Shown here: positions 36,472 to 45,688 of the stretch, in pieces | Numbering within the stretch: the stretch's first letter is position 1 | How the letters are laid out: every line of letters begins with the position of its first letter | Assembly: GCA_022819745.1 (NCBI GenBank) | Contig: JAJEGS010000030.1 | Coordinates: forward strand, 82,179 to 146,178 | DNA: 64,000 bases | Source of the DNA: Candidatus Latescibacterota bacterium | Lineage (GTDB): Bacteria > Latescibacterota > UBA2968 > UBA8231 | Reading direction: 5' to 3' | The notes under the pieces: model-generated | Database searches by the model: none | What the model was told of the DNA's origin: nothing | Seen by the model: the letters and a program-made list of their open reading frames with translations, nothing else | Translations under genes and position numbers: made by a program

Positions 36472-36498
36472 TTCCAACCTTTCCTTTAGGTTAAATAT
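36472..36498. promoter_or_regulatory. Shared 27-bp divergent start region
   Basis: The starts of two divergent genes are only 27 bp apart. AACCTTTCCTTTAGGTT is an interrupted palindrome (AACCT/AGGTT) that gives an AGG ribosome-binding element in both directions. Promoters for both genes must lie in each other's coding sequence. Confidence 0.45.
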
Positions 36499-38004
36499 AT
36501 GCAACCGCGTGCTGAAAAAGTGGAGATCGACCCAGAAAAACTGCGCCGTCTCCTAGCTAGACAAATCGAAGAACAAGAGCAAGCGCCTGCCCAACCCGAG
36601 GCGTCCTCCACCGAAGGCGAAGGCACGCAGACGGTCGAGTCCGAGGCTATCCACTTCGACCTCAAACCGGAAGAGTTAGAGGCCTATCTCGATCAATACG
36701 TCATCAAGCAGCAAGAAGCCAAGGCCATTCTCGCCACCAAGATCTGCACGCATTTCAACCGCCTGAAACTGCCCCCGGAAGAAGACGAGGGATTCGTTGG
36801 CAACATCAAAAACAACGTGCTAATGATCGGCCCTACCGGCGTGGGCAAAACCTATCTAATCCGCCTCATTGCCCGCAAAATCGGCGTCCCTTTCGTCAAG
36901 GGCGACGCCACTAAATTCAGCGAGACCGGCTATGTTGGCGGCGATGTCGAAGACTTGGTCCGCGATCTAGTCCGCGAAGCCAACGGCGACATCGAACGCG
37001 CCCAGTACGGCATCATATACATCGACGAAATCGACAAAATCGCCTCCGCGCAGGGAGTACACGGCCCAGATGTCTCGCGCTCGGGCGTCCAGCGCAACCT
37101 GCTCAAGCTGATGGAGGAAACCGACGTCGATCTCAAAGCTCCGCACGACATTGCCTCGCAAATGGAATCCGTCATCCAAATGCAGCAGACGGGCAAGATC
37201 GAACGCCAGAAGGTCAACACTCGCAACATCCTCTTTATCGTTAGCGGGGCCTTTTCCGGGCTCGACGAAATCATCGGCCGTCGACTCAACAAAGGCACCA
37301 TGGGATTTCGCTCCCAAGCCGACCCGGCCCATCTCAATGCCGATCAGCTTCTGTCGCACGTGCGGGCCGAGGACCTGATCGGATACGGATTCGAGTCCGA
37401 ATTCATCGGCCGCTTGCCCGTCATCGCCGTGCTGCACGATCTCGGCCCCGAAGATCTCCTCGACATCCTCCGCAATCCCAAAAGTAGCGTCATCCTGTCC
37501 AAAAAGCGCGACTTCCGCGCTTATGACATTGAGATCGAATTTGCCGACGAAGCCCTAGCCCTGTTAGCTGAACGCGCCCACGCCGAGCACATCGGCGCTC
37601 GAGGCTTGGTCAGCGCTATTGAAAAGGTACTGATCAACTACGAAAAAAAGCTCCCTTCCGTAGGCGTCGAACGCTTTACGGTCGAAGCCGATACCGTACT
37701 CGATCCGGCGACCGGTCTAGAGCGCTTACTCCAAGACACCTCGCTGCACCGTTTTATCGACAACTTCCAACGCGACTACGACATCGCCTTAGAGATCACG
37801 CCGGAAGCCTCTGCGCAAATCGAGGCCCTAGCCAGCACGCGGGACATCGCACCCGGCGAATTGTGCGAAGAAATGTTCAGCGACTACGGACACGGCCTCA
37901 AGCTAGCCGGTTTGAGCCAGTTCTGCATTGACGCCGATGTAGTCGCCAATCCCCAAGAAGCACTCAACGCGCTCGTCAAACACCACTACAATCAGCGCAG
38001 TTAA
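36499..38004 (+). CDS. ClpX-like AAA+ ATPase without zinc-finger domain
   Basis: 501 residues. Walker A GPTGVGKT (111-118), pore loop GYVG (near 146), Walker B IIYIDEIDK (near 174), ESEFIGRLPV and GARGLVSAIE (sensor 2) match ClpX. The IGF loop that docks ClpP reads MGF (GTMGFRSQ), so docking may be kept. The N-terminal C4 zinc domain is absent; instead there is a Glu/Gln-rich stretch (about 10-50). About 100 residues follow the ClpX core (after about 395) without a motif I know. It is a divergent ClpX paralogue or a stand-alone unfoldase. No clpP lies nearby. It ends tail-to-tail with the sigma-54 regulator. Confidence 0.8.
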   Translation: MQPRAEKVEIDPEKLRRLLARQIEEQEQAPAQPEASSTEGEGTQTVESEAIHFDLKPEELEAYLDQYVIKQQEAKAILATKICTHFNRLKLPPEEDEGFVGNIKNNVLMIGPTGVGKTYLIRLIARKIGVPFVKGDATKFSETGYVGGDVEDLVRDLVREANGDIERAQYGIIYIDEIDKIASAQGVHGPDVSRSGVQRNLLKLMEETDVDLKAPHDIASQMESVIQMQQTGKIERQKVNTRNILFIVSGAFSGLDEIIGRRLNKGTMGFRSQADPAHLNADQLLSHVRAEDLIGYGFESEFIGRLPVIAVLHDLGPEDLLDILRNPKSSVILSKKRDFRAYDIEIEFADEALALLAERAHAEHIGARGLVSAIEKVLINYEKKLPSVGVERFTVEADTVLDPATGLERLLQDTSLHRFIDNFQRDYDIALEITPEASAQIEALASTRDIAPGELCEEMFSDYGHGLKLAGLSQFCIDADVVANPQEALNALVKHHYNQRS

Positions 38005-39371
38005 GTCCCGCCGTATTGCTTTACCTTGCGGTAGAGTGTACTGAGGCCGATTTGCAGAATTTCGGCCGCGCGCCGTCGGTCGTTGCCAACCGCCTTCAAG
38101 GTTTCGGCAATGGCCATCTGCTCGATCTCGGCCATGCTCATGCCGACGCGAAAACCCAACCCGGAAAAAACGCGCTCTTGGCGGTTTATATAGCGCGGGA
38201 TGTCTCCTACTTCGAGTACCCCTTCGCGGGCGCACATTACTACCATGCCTTCGATGCAGTTTTTTAATTCCCGCACATTGCCCGGCCAATCGTAATCGCG
38301 CAACACGTCTAAGGCTCGCGGCCGGATGCCTGCGATACGCTTGTTGTTCTCGGCGGCGAACTGCCGGATAAACGCGTCGGCCAGAAGGGGTATATCCTCG
38401 CGGCACTCGCGCAGGGGCGGTACTTCGATCTTAATCACGTTGAGCCGGTAGAACAGGTCCGCCCGGAAGGTGCCCTCCCGCACCATGGCTTCTAGATCGC
38501 GGTGCGTCGCCGCGATCAAGCGCACATCGACCCGCCGGGTCTGGGTGCCACCGATCCGCTCGAAGCAGCCGTCCTGGATCACTCTCAGGAGCTTTACTTG
38601 CGTCGGCAGGGGAATGTCTCCGACTTCGTCGAGGAACAAGGTGCCTTGATCGGCCAGTTCAAAGCGCCCTTTGCGCGCGGCTACGGCCCCAGTATAGGCC
38701 CCTTTCTCGTGGCCAAAAAGCTCGTTTTCAACCAAGCTCTCCGGCAGAGCACCGCAGTTTATTTCGACGAAGGCGTTTTCCCGCCGCCTGCTCCGCTGGT
38801 GGATGGCCTTTGCTACCTCGCCCTTGCCCGTGCCGGTCTCGCCGGTGATCAAAACGCTAGTCCGCGATTGAGCCACCTGTTCGATCTGGAGGTAGATGCG
38901 CTGCCACGGCGACGAGCGACGGGCGATGTCGTCAAAGCGGTAGCGCTCGTCCAAGCGGCGCTGTAGGTCTGAGACTTCCCCCACTAGCTGCTGGTAGCTC
39001 AGACCCTTTTCCAACACCGCGCCGACTTTGGCAAAATTCAGTGGCTGGAGTTGAAAGTCGTACGCCCCTTGGCGCATCGCTTCAACTCCCAACTCAATGT
39101 CTTCAGGCCCGGCGATGGCAATCGCGCAGATGGCCGGATTGCGCTTGTGGGCAAGTTGCTGGACCCGCAACCCATCGATGCGCTTCTCGCGCAAGGCGTA
39201 GATCAGCGCATCAACCGCATCGGCGTCGAGGATGTCGTACGCGCTCTGCCCTTCGTGCGCCCAGAGTACTTCATATGATCGCTGTTCTAGATAGAAAATC
39301 AGCGCCCGGGCCTGCTGGGATTCGGGCAGCACGACCAAGAGCCGTGGCTGCGTATGGCGCTTCTCGCTCAC
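38001..39371 (-). CDS. Sigma-54 dependent activator with degenerate receiver domain
   Basis: 456 residues from the GTG at 39371 (GTGA overlap with the rlmD stop); a GTG at 39389 is possible. Central AAA+ domain: Walker A GETGTGKG, sigma-54 loop GAYTGA (usual GAFTGA), Walker B LFLDEVGD, R-finger region FRADLFYRLN. C-terminal Fis-type HTH (NDRRRAAEILQIGLSTLYRKVKQ). The N-terminal receiver-like domain lacks every key residue: the acidic pair is LP, the phospho-Asp position is Ala (ALIYALREK), and the conserved Lys is Gln (FQLQP). It should not be controlled by phosphorylation. No kinase gene is adjacent. Confidence 0.9.
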   Translation of the reverse strand: MSEKRHTQPRLLVVLPESQQARALIFYLEQRSYEVLWAHEGQSAYDILDADAVDALIYALREKRIDGLRVQQLAHKRNPAICAIAIAGPEDIELGVEAMRQGAYDFQLQPLNFAKVGAVLEKGLSYQQLVGEVSDLQRRLDERYRFDDIARRSSPWQRIYLQIEQVAQSRTSVLITGETGTGKGEVAKAIHQRSRRRENAFVEINCGALPESLVENELFGHEKGAYTGAVAARKGRFELADQGTLFLDEVGDIPLPTQVKLLRVIQDGCFERIGGTQTRRVDVRLIAATHRDLEAMVREGTFRADLFYRLNVIKIEVPPLRECREDIPLLADAFIRQFAAENNKRIAGIRPRALDVLRDYDWPGNVRELKNCIEGMVVMCAREGVLEVGDIPRYINRQERVFSGLGFRVGMSMAEIEQMAIAETLKAVGNDRRRAAEILQIGLSTLYRKVKQYGGT

Positions 39372-40726
39372 GAGACGACCTGCTTGCACAACTCGACGAC
39401 CACTTCGCAGTGCGGCGTTTGGGGAAACATATCTACGGGTTGCACGCTGCGGACGCCGTATCCAGCCTCGCCCAAGGCGCGCAAATCGCCGGCTAGCGCA
39501 TGGACGTTACAGGAGACGTAAATAATGCGCGGCGGTGCCAACGCACACAGACTGGCCAGTGCCTTTTTGTGGATTCCAGGTCTCGGGGGATCGACGACGG
39601 CTAGATCAAAATGCTGGCTTTGTACCGCCAATTCCCCCAGTATGTCCTCGGCTGCGCCGACCATAAACTCGCAGTGTTCTATCTGATTGCGCACAGCGTT
39701 GCGCCTAGCGTCCTCCACCGCTTCAGCGACCACTTCGATGCCCAACACGAACTGGGACTGGCGCGCCAAAAGAAGGCTGATGCTGCCCGTGCCGCAGTAC
39801 AAATCCAGCACCGCCTTTTGCGGCCCAGCCACGCGGGCTATGACCTCGTAGAGCCGCTCGGCTTGCAGCGAATTTGTTTGAAAAAAGGACTGGGGAGAAA
39901 TGTCGAATTCGAGGCCGGCGCACACTTCAGTGATGCGCCCGCTTCCCTTGAGCACAAACTCGCGCTCCCCGGCCGCGACTTGGGCCTTGCCGGTGTGTAA
40001 GGTGACGAGCAAAACGTCAATTTCAGGTACGGCATCCAACAATTGCTCGGCGAGTTGTTGGACGCCTAGGTCGGGATACGAGGACACGACGAGGTTGACC
40101 ATTACTTCCCCGCTCCGCTTGCCCTCGCGGACAACCAAGAAGCGCAATAACCCTTGATGCCGCTTTAGGTCGTACGCGCTCAGACCCAACGCTTGACTGA
40201 TGCGGCGGACTGCTCCGACGATGCGGTTGGAAGTGTCAGATTGTAGATGGCACTCTTCGACATCGAAGATCCAATTGAAACGCCCGCGCACGTGCAAGCC
40301 CAGTTGCAACAAGCCCGCGCGATCCGTACCAAAGGAAAATTCCATTTTGTTGCGATAGAAAAAGGGAGTCGGACTGGGCAAAATCGGCGCTACGACCGGC
40401 AGCGCTAGCCCACTAGTCGCCAATGCGCTGGCGACCATCTGCTCTTTGACGGCAAGCTGGGCCGCATAGGGCAATTCCTGCCAGCGACAGCCGCCGCAAT
40501 GTCCAAAATGGGCGCAGCGAGGCTCCTCCCGCTTGTAGCCCTCTGTAAGGAACTCCTCCACCTCGGCCTCAAAGCGCCCCTTGCGCTTCTTTACGACCCG
40601 GGCGGCGACCCGATCCCCGGGAACAGCCTGACGCACGACGACCTCGCGCTGCCCGACATAGGCCAGCCCGTCTCCTTTGGTGGTGAGGGCGGCGACCTCG
40701 ATCTCGATGCGATCTCCTCGTTTCAC
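39368..40726 (-). CDS. rlmD: 23S rRNA (uracil-5-)-methyltransferase RlmD/RumA
   Basis: 452 residues, GTG start. N-terminal TRAM domain (residues 1-58), then four Cys for a 4Fe-4S cluster (CAHFGHCGGC and EECHLQ), a SAM fold with DLYCGTGSISLLLA, DPPRPG and the catalytic Cys in IYVSCNVHALAGDL. RlmD methylates a uridine near position 1939 of 23S rRNA (E. coli numbering). RlmCD or RlmC are other members, so the exact target is inferred. It lies after the ribosomal cluster, past a terminator. Confidence 0.88.
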   Translation of the reverse strand: MKRGDRIEIEVAALTTKGDGLAYVGQREVVVRQAVPGDRVAARVVKKRKGRFEAEVEEFLTEGYKREEPRCAHFGHCGGCRWQELPYAAQLAVKEQMVASALATSGLALPVVAPILPSPTPFFYRNKMEFSFGTDRAGLLQLGLHVRGRFNWIFDVEECHLQSDTSNRIVGAVRRISQALGLSAYDLKRHQGLLRFLVVREGKRSGEVMVNLVVSSYPDLGVQQLAEQLLDAVPEIDVLLVTLHTGKAQVAAGEREFVLKGSGRITEVCAGLEFDISPQSFFQTNSLQAERLYEVIARVAGPQKAVLDLYCGTGSISLLLARQSQFVLGIEVVAEAVEDARRNAVRNQIEHCEFMVGAAEDILGELAVQSQHFDLAVVDPPRPGIHKKALASLCALAPPRIIYVSCNVHALAGDLRALGEAGYGVRSVQPVDMFPQTPHCEVVVELCKQVVS

Positions 40727-40748
40727 GTGTTACCTAGCTAAAATGCAA

Positions 40749-40779
40749 ACGGGGCAAGATGGTCATCATCTTGCCCCGT
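40749..40779 (-). terminator. Strong terminator of the ribosomal cluster
   Basis: A 13-bp perfect stem (ACGGGGCAAGATG at 40749-40761, CATCTTGCCCCGT at 40767-40779) with a five-base loop. On the minus strand it is followed by TTTGCATTTT. It lies between rplQ and rlmD and ends the long ribosomal transcript. Confidence 0.9.
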
Positions 40780-40804
40780 CACTACTTACCTTTGGACGCC
40801 CACC

Positions 40805-41230
40805 TTATTCTTCGACCTTAGGAGCCTCTTCTGCTGCAGTCTCGGCCTGCTGAGTCTCTTCTGCGGCTTCCCTAGGGCGATCCACAAGCTCGACGATGCT
40901 CATAAATGCCCCGTCGCCGCGCCGCGGGCCCAACTTGATGACGCGCGTATAGCCTCCGTTGCGGCTTTTGTAGCGCGGGCCGAGTTCGTCAAACAGCTTG
41001 GCGACCACCTGCTTGTCGGCTATGACGCGTAGCACTTGGCGGCGGGCGTGCAAGTCGCCTTTCTTGGCGCAAGTCAGCACCCGCTCGGCCGTGCGCTTGA
41101 GTTCTTTGGCACGCGTCTGAGTGGTGGTGATGCGCTCGTTGATAAAGAGCGAGGCCATCATGTTGGACAACATGGCTTTGCGATGCGGAGCCGTGCGCCC
41201 CAGTTTGGCTATTCTTTTTCCGTGTCTCAT
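40805..41230 (-). CDS. rplQ: 50S ribosomal protein L17
   Basis: 141 residues. [20 protein letters not shown] is the L17 signature start, followed by LVDRP near residue 118. The tail (about 122-141) is an acidic Glu/Ala extension beyond the usual length of about 120. It is the last gene of the alpha part, 2 bp after rpoA, and is followed by the terminator. Confidence 0.96.
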   Translation of the reverse strand: MRHGKRIAKLGRTAPHRKAMLSNMMASLFINERITTTQTRAKELKRTAERVLTCAKKGDLHARRQVLRVIADKQVVAKLFDELGPRYKSRNGGYTRVIKLGPRRGDGAFMSIVELVDRPREAAEETQQAETAAEEAPKVEE

Positions 41231-41232
41231 GG

Positions 41233-42249
41233 CTAGAATTCTTCCGCCAGCGAATTATCCGCTGTTTGGTCGATCTCAATACCGTCGTACGGAGTCAAGT
41301 CCATACCCCAGCTAAGATTGTTTTCCTCGAGTATTTTCTGCAACTCGTTGAGTGATTTGCGGCCGAAGTTGCGATACTGCAACATCTCGGCCTCCGTGCG
41401 CGACACCAAGTCCCTAAGATGGGTGATTCCTGCGGCTTTGAGGCAGTTGGCCGAGCGCACCGTCAACTCGATTTCTTCGACGGGCGTTTGCAAGAGTTGA
41501 ACGATCTTCTTGGCCTCTTCATCAACTTCCTTTTCCTCAATGCCTTCGGGCTCTTCCGTAAAATTAATAAAAAGGTTTAGGTGTTCAGTCAGGATTTGGG
41601 CGGCTTGGGACATGGCATCTTCGGGATGCACGGAGCCATCAGTCCAGACTTCCATAATCAGCTTGTCGTAGTCGGTGCGCCGCCCGACGCGTGCGTTCTC
41701 GATATCGTAGTGGACCTTGAGAACCGGCGAATAGTTCGTATCGAGTGGAATAGCACCAATAGGCTGCTCGGGGATTTTGTTCTCCTCGGCGAACTGATAG
41801 CCGCGACCGCAGCCAACCGTCAGTTCCATTTTCAGAGAAGCCCCTTTATCCAAAGTGGCAATGTGTAGCTCGGGATTCAGAACCTCGACGCTAGGGTCCA
41901 CTTCTATATCCTTGGCCACCAAGGTTCCTCCTGTCGTGCGCTCAACGCGCAAGACGCGATCCTCTTCGCCACTATAGCGAAGCGCCACTTCCTTGAAGTT
42001 GCGCACGATCTCCGGCACATCCTCGCGCACCCCTTCAATTGTGGAAAATTCGTGATGCACGCCTTCGATATTGACTTGCTTGATCGCGGCTCCTTGGATA
42101 AAGGACAGCAAGACGCGGCGAAGCGCGTGTCCTATAGAGACGCCAAAACCGCGCTCGAGCGGTTGGACGACAAACATGCCATAAGTATCGCTGAGGCTTT
42201 CTTTTTCGACCTCGGCCAGCCTCGGCATCTGGAGACCTTCTAATTTCAT
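41233..42249 (-). CDS. rpoA: RNA polymerase alpha subunit
   Basis: 338 residues, normal length. N-terminal dimerisation domain with [18 protein letters not shown] and the C-terminal domain (about 255-325) with two HhH motifs ([26 protein letters not shown]), which contacts promoter UP elements and activators. It lies between rpsD and rplQ as in most bacteria. Confidence 0.97.
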   Translation of the reverse strand: MKLEGLQMPRLAEVEKESLSDTYGMFVVQPLERGFGVSIGHALRRVLLSFIQGAAIKQVNIEGVHHEFSTIEGVREDVPEIVRNFKEVALRYSGEEDRVLRVERTTGGTLVAKDIEVDPSVEVLNPELHIATLDKGASLKMELTVGCGRGYQFAEENKIPEQPIGAIPLDTNYSPVLKVHYDIENARVGRRTDYDKLIMEVWTDGSVHPEDAMSQAAQILTEHLNLFINFTEEPEGIEEKEVDEEAKKIVQLLQTPVEEIELTVRSANCLKAAGITHLRDLVSRTEAEMLQYRNFGRKSLNELQKILEENNLSWGMDLTPYDGIEIDQTADNSLAEEF

Positions 42250-42292
42250 ACTTTAGCCTTTTGCCCCTTGATGAATTGGGCGGAGTAAAACT

Positions 42293-42919
42293 TTAGACGC
42301 GAGAATAAAATTCGATGACCAATTGTTCTTCGGCGACCGTGGGGATGTCTTCGCGGCTGGGAACCTCTGCTACAGTTCCAGTCAGGTTGACCTTATCTAT
42401 GGCCAGCCAAGGCACAGTCTCCCGCGAACGGCGCAGCGATTCGTGAATGGCTTCTAGCTGGCGGCTGCGTTCGGCGACCTGTACCACATCGCCCATCCGG
42501 GTCAGGTAGGAAGGAATATTAACCCGTTTGCCGTTTACCACGATGTGGTTGTGGCGCACTAACTGGCGCGCGGCCTTGCGCGACGGTGCGAAACCGAGCC
42601 GATAGACAATGTTGTCGAGGCGGCGCTCTAACAGGCGCAACAGGTTTTCGCCACTAACGCCCGGCACGCGCGACGCCTCCTTGTAATAGCCCCTGAATTG
42701 GCCTTCGCGGATTCCGTAGAGCCGAGCTAGTTTTTGCTTGGCCCGTAGCTGCACACTATAGTCGGACTGCTTGCGCCGCAAGCCCTGACCGTGTTGGCCT
42801 GGGGCATAACTGCGCCGCTCAAAGGAACATTTTTCGAGGTTGCAGCGCTCGCCCTTGAGGAAGAGTTTAGCTCCTTCCCGGCGGCAGAAGCGACAATTGG
42901 GACCTGTATGCCTGCTCAT
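42293..42919 (-). CDS. rpsD: 30S ribosomal protein S4
   Basis: 208 residues. Four Cys at the start (CRFCRREG ... CNLEKC) make this a zinc-binding type of S4. LERRLDNIVYRLGFAPSR and VRHNHIVVNGKRVNIPS form the S4 RNA-binding domain. S4 starts 30S assembly and in many bacteria represses its own operon; such a site was not identified here. Confidence 0.96.
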   Translation of the reverse strand: MSRHTGPNCRFCRREGAKLFLKGERCNLEKCSFERRSYAPGQHGQGLRRKQSDYSVQLRAKQKLARLYGIREGQFRGYYKEASRVPGVSGENLLRLLERRLDNIVYRLGFAPSRKAARQLVRHNHIVVNGKRVNIPSYLTRMGDVVQVAERSRQLEAIHESLRRSRETVPWLAIDKVNLTGTVAEVPSREDIPTVAEEQLVIEFYSRV

Positions 42920-42935
42920 AACGTGGTTAGCTCCT

Positions 42936-43325
42936 CTAAACGCGGCGACGCTTGGGCGGCCGACAGCCGTTGTGCGGCATGGGCGTCACGTCGCGGATGG
43001 CGGAAATCTCGAGCCCGGCGTTTTGCAAAGCGCGGATGGCGGACTCGCGCCCTACTCCCGGCCCCTTGACCCAGACCTCCACGCGGCGCAATCCCATATT
43101 CATGGCTTCTTGGGCGGCCCTTTCAGCGGCGAGCTGGCCGGCAAAGGGCGTAGATTTGCGACTGCCCCTGATGCTCATTTTCCCTGGGGTCGCCCAAGAA
43201 ATCACATTGCCTCTGGTATCGGTAAGAGTGATAATCGTATTGTTGAACGTGGCCAGAATGTGCGCCACGCCCACAGCCTCCACCTGTTTTGCTTTCTTGC
43301 GTCTCTTGCGTCTTTCGGGCGGCAA
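42936..43325 (-). CDS. rpsK: 30S ribosomal protein S11
   Basis: 129 residues from a TTG start ([11 protein letters not shown]) with AGAGG nine bases upstream. [20 protein letters not shown] ([12 protein letters not shown]) and the C-terminal [18 protein letters not shown] are S11 hallmarks. It forms the platform of the 30S subunit near the mRNA exit. Confidence 0.95.
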   Translation of the reverse strand: MPPERRKRRKKAKQVEAVGVAHILATFNNTIITLTDTRGNVISWATPGKMSIRGSRKSTPFAGQLAAERAAQEAMNMGLRRVEVWVKGPGVGRESAIRALQNAGLEISAIRDVTPMPHNGCRPPKRRRV

Positions 43326-43352
43326 AGGTCAATCCTCTCCGTTTGGGTTGAT

Positions 43353-43733
43353 CTACTTGACGGGGGCCTTTTTCTTGCCAGCAATAGCTCGCCGCGGCCC
43401 CTTGCGCGTGCGGGCGTTAGTCTTGGTGCGCTGGCCGTTGGCCGGCAGCCCGCGGCGATGCCGCAAACCCCGATAGCAGCCGATGTCCATCAGCCGCTTG
43501 ATATTCATGGTGGTTTCGCCGCGCAGACTACCTTCGACCTTGTGGCTGACCTCAATGATCGAGCGCAAACTGCTGACCTGATCTTCGCTCAACTCGTTGA
43601 TGCGGGTTTGGGGCTCAATCCTCGCCTGAGAGGCGATGCGATTGGCCGTCGTATGCCCAATGCCAAAGATATAAGTCAATGCGATGGCGACTCGTTTGTC
43701 GCGGGGTAAATCTACACCTGCTATGCGCGCCAT
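43353..43733 (-). CDS. rpsM: 30S ribosomal protein S13
   Basis: 126 residues from the ATG at 43733 ([14 protein letters not shown]); the frame upstream to 43784 runs into rpm[10 protein letters not shown] and [30 protein letters not shown] are conserved. S13 makes contact with the 50S subunit and P-site tRNA. Confidence 0.96.
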   Translation of the reverse strand: MARIAGVDLPRDKRVAIALTYIFGIGHTTANRIASQARIEPQTRINELSEDQVSSLRSIIEVSHKVEGSLRGETTMNIKRLMDIGCYRGLRHRRGLPANGQRTKTNARTRKGPRRAIAGKKKAPVK

Positions 43734-43744
43734 AGTGTTATTCC

Positions 43745-43861
43745 TCAGCCTTGTCTCTGTTTGTGGCGGGGATTGCGCTTGCATATAACGCGCACGACCC
43801 CGTTCCGACGGACTATTTTACACTCGTTACAGCGCTTGCTGACGGATGCTCTAACTTTCAC
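43745..43861 (-). CDS. rpmJ: 50S ribosomal protein L36
   Basis: 38 residues, read directly from the minus strand: GTG start at 43861 with GGAG upstream and TGA at 43745-43747. [15 protein letters not shown] ... [14 protein letters not shown] is a zinc-binding L36 (Cys11, Cys14, Cys27 and His33 as ligands). It lies 11 bp before rpsM and 21 bp after secY. infA, map and adk, often found here, are absent. Confidence 0.95.
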   Translation of the reverse strand: MKVRASVSKRCNECKIVRRNGVVRVICKRNPRHKQRQG

Positions 43862-43882
43862 GGTACTCGCTCCAAGTGGGGT

Positions 43883-45226
43883 TTAGCCACGGCGTCCCTG
43901 GATCTTGCCTCGCTTCATAAATCCCTCGTAGTGGCGCGTCATTAGCTGGGACTCTAACTGCTGCAAGGTATCTAAAGCCACGCCAACGACGATCAAAAGC
44001 CCTGTCCCACCAAAAAACTGGGCAAAAGAAGGAGCCACGTTGAATTGCCTGGTGACGAAGAAAGGAAAGATGGCCACCATAGCGAGGGCAATAGAACCCG
44101 GCAGGGTAATGCGCGTCATAATGCCATCAATGTGCTGGGCAGTCCGAGGACCGGGGCGGACGCCAGGGATGAATCCTCCGTGCTTTTTCATGTTGTCAGA
44201 AAGCTGATTGGGATCCATGACGATGGCAGTATAAAAATAACAAAAGAAGATGATCATTAGCCCATAGACAAACCAATAAAACATGGATTCGGTCGAGAAA
44301 AACGAACCAATCGCCAGCATGAACTCATGGCCAGGGAACATCTGCGTGATCGTGCCGGGCAGAAACATGATCGACTGGGCAAATATGATTGGAATCACGC
44401 CTGCGGTGTTGATCCGCAGGGGAATATGCGTGGTCTGGCCGCCGTAAACCCGGCGTCCGACGACGCGCTTGGCGTACTGCACGGGAATTTTGCGCAAGCC
44501 CTGAGTCAACAAGATCACAAAGGCCACTACGGCAAACATGAGCGCGATGAGGAGGAGCTCTTCAATGATATTCTTGCTGAAACCGCGGTTGATGATAAAG
44601 AGATTGTATTCCTGATTGATTGCGTAGGGCAACTCGGCGATGATGCCGATGAAAATGATCAGGGAAATGCCGTTGCCAATACCGCGTTCCGTGATCTGCT
44701 CGCCCAACCACATGATAAAGATCGTGCCAGTGGTAATCGTCAGCATGGTCGCCAGCGTAAAGCCAATGCCTGGATCGGCAACGGCTGGCTGACCCGAATA
44801 CGGGGCCTTGATGCTGGTAATGAAAAAACTGACGCCGTAGGATTGAGCAGCCGCTAGAAAGACCGTACCATAGCGCGTGTACTGAGTAATTTTCTTGCGC
44901 CCCTCTTCGCCTTCGCGCTGCAATTTCTGGAAGTAGGGAATAACCGCGCCCAGCAACTGCAAAATAATCGAGGCGCTGATATAGGGCATAATGCCCAGCG
45001 CGAAGATCGTCCCACGGGTGAAAGCACCACCCACAAACATGTCGTACAACCCAAAGAGGGTGTTCCCAGCGCTTTCAAAGTACTCCTTAAGCACGACCAA
45101 TTCGACGCCGGGGACCGTGATCTGACCACCAATGCGATAGACGATCAAAATCCCTAAAGTGAAGAGGATGCGACGGCGCAAATCGGGAATTTTGAAGCAG
45201 TTTTGGAAACTCTGCACGAGTTGCAT
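43883..45226 (-). CDS. secY: Preprotein translocase subunit SecY
   Basis: 447 residues from the ATG at 45226, which overlaps the rplO stop (TGATG). Ten membrane spans are expected. RRILFTLGILIVYRIGGQITVPGV is the first span, and GVIPIIFAQSIMFLPG and MKKHGGFIPGVRPG are conserved SecY loops. It forms the protein-conducting channel with SecE and SecG. Confidence 0.96.
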   Translation of the reverse strand: MQLVQSFQNCFKIPDLRRRILFTLGILIVYRIGGQITVPGVELVVLKEYFESAGNTLFGLYDMFVGGAFTRGTIFALGIMPYISASIILQLLGAVIPYFQKLQREGEEGRKKITQYTRYGTVFLAAAQSYGVSFFITSIKAPYSGQPAVADPGIGFTLATMLTITTGTIFIMWLGEQITERGIGNGISLIIFIGIIAELPYAINQEYNLFIINRGFSKNIIEELLLIALMFAVVAFVILLTQGLRKIPVQYAKRVVGRRVYGGQTTHIPLRINTAGVIPIIFAQSIMFLPGTITQMFPGHEFMLAIGSFFSTESMFYWFVYGLMIIFFCYFYTAIVMDPNQLSDNMKKHGGFIPGVRPGPRTAQHIDGIMTRITLPGSIALAMVAIFPFFVTRQFNVAPSFAQFFGGTGLLIVVGVALDTLQQLESQLMTRHYEGFMKRGKIQGRRG

Positions 45227-45675
45227 CAAATCACCTCGGCTTGGCCGCCCGCTTTGGCGATTTTCTCTGCTGCCGCAGCGGAGAATTTGTGCGCCTTGAC
45301 CGTCAGAGGCTGACTCAGCTCTCCTTCGCCTAGGACCTTCAGTAATCCCGCTGGCTTGGCGATCAATCCGGCAGCAGCCATTTGCTCTGGCCCGACTTCC
45401 CCGCTAAGTCCTCGCTCTTCGAGATCCCGCAGATTGACTACCTGATAGGTCGTTTTGAATTTGTGGTTGGAAAAACCCACCTTGGGGATGTGGCGATACA
45501 GCGGCAGCGAACCGCCAGTAAACCCAACGCGATTACCGCGTCTAGCACCGGACCTAGCCCGCTGACCTTTGTGGCCTTTGCCCGCGGTTTTGCCCGTCCC
45601 CGAACCCGGCCCTTGCCCCAACCGCTTGCGGTTCCGCTTAGACCCTGGAGGGCATTTTATGTTTTCTAGACGCAT
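45226..45675 (-). CDS. rplO: 50S ribosomal protein L15
   Basis: 149 residues. Gly/Arg-rich N terminus (RKRLGQGPGSGTGKTAGKGHKGQRAR) and the usual C-terminal domain ending KFSAAAAEKIAKAGG. It starts 13 bp after rpmD and overlaps secY. Confidence 0.95.
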   Translation of the reverse strand: MRLENIKCPPGSKRNRKRLGQGPGSGTGKTAGKGHKGQRARSGARRGNRVGFTGGSLPLYRHIPKVGFSNHKFKTTYQVVNLRDLEERGLSGEVGPEQMAAAGLIAKPAGLLKVLGEGELSQPLTVKAHKFSAAAAEKIAKAGGQAEVI

Positions 45676-45688
45676 GGCACACTCTCGC

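Noticed and set aside
42840..43709. 289-codon plus-strand frame across rpsK and rpsM
   Set aside because: It runs opposite to three certain ribosomal genes and gives low-complexity product; a high-GC shadow.
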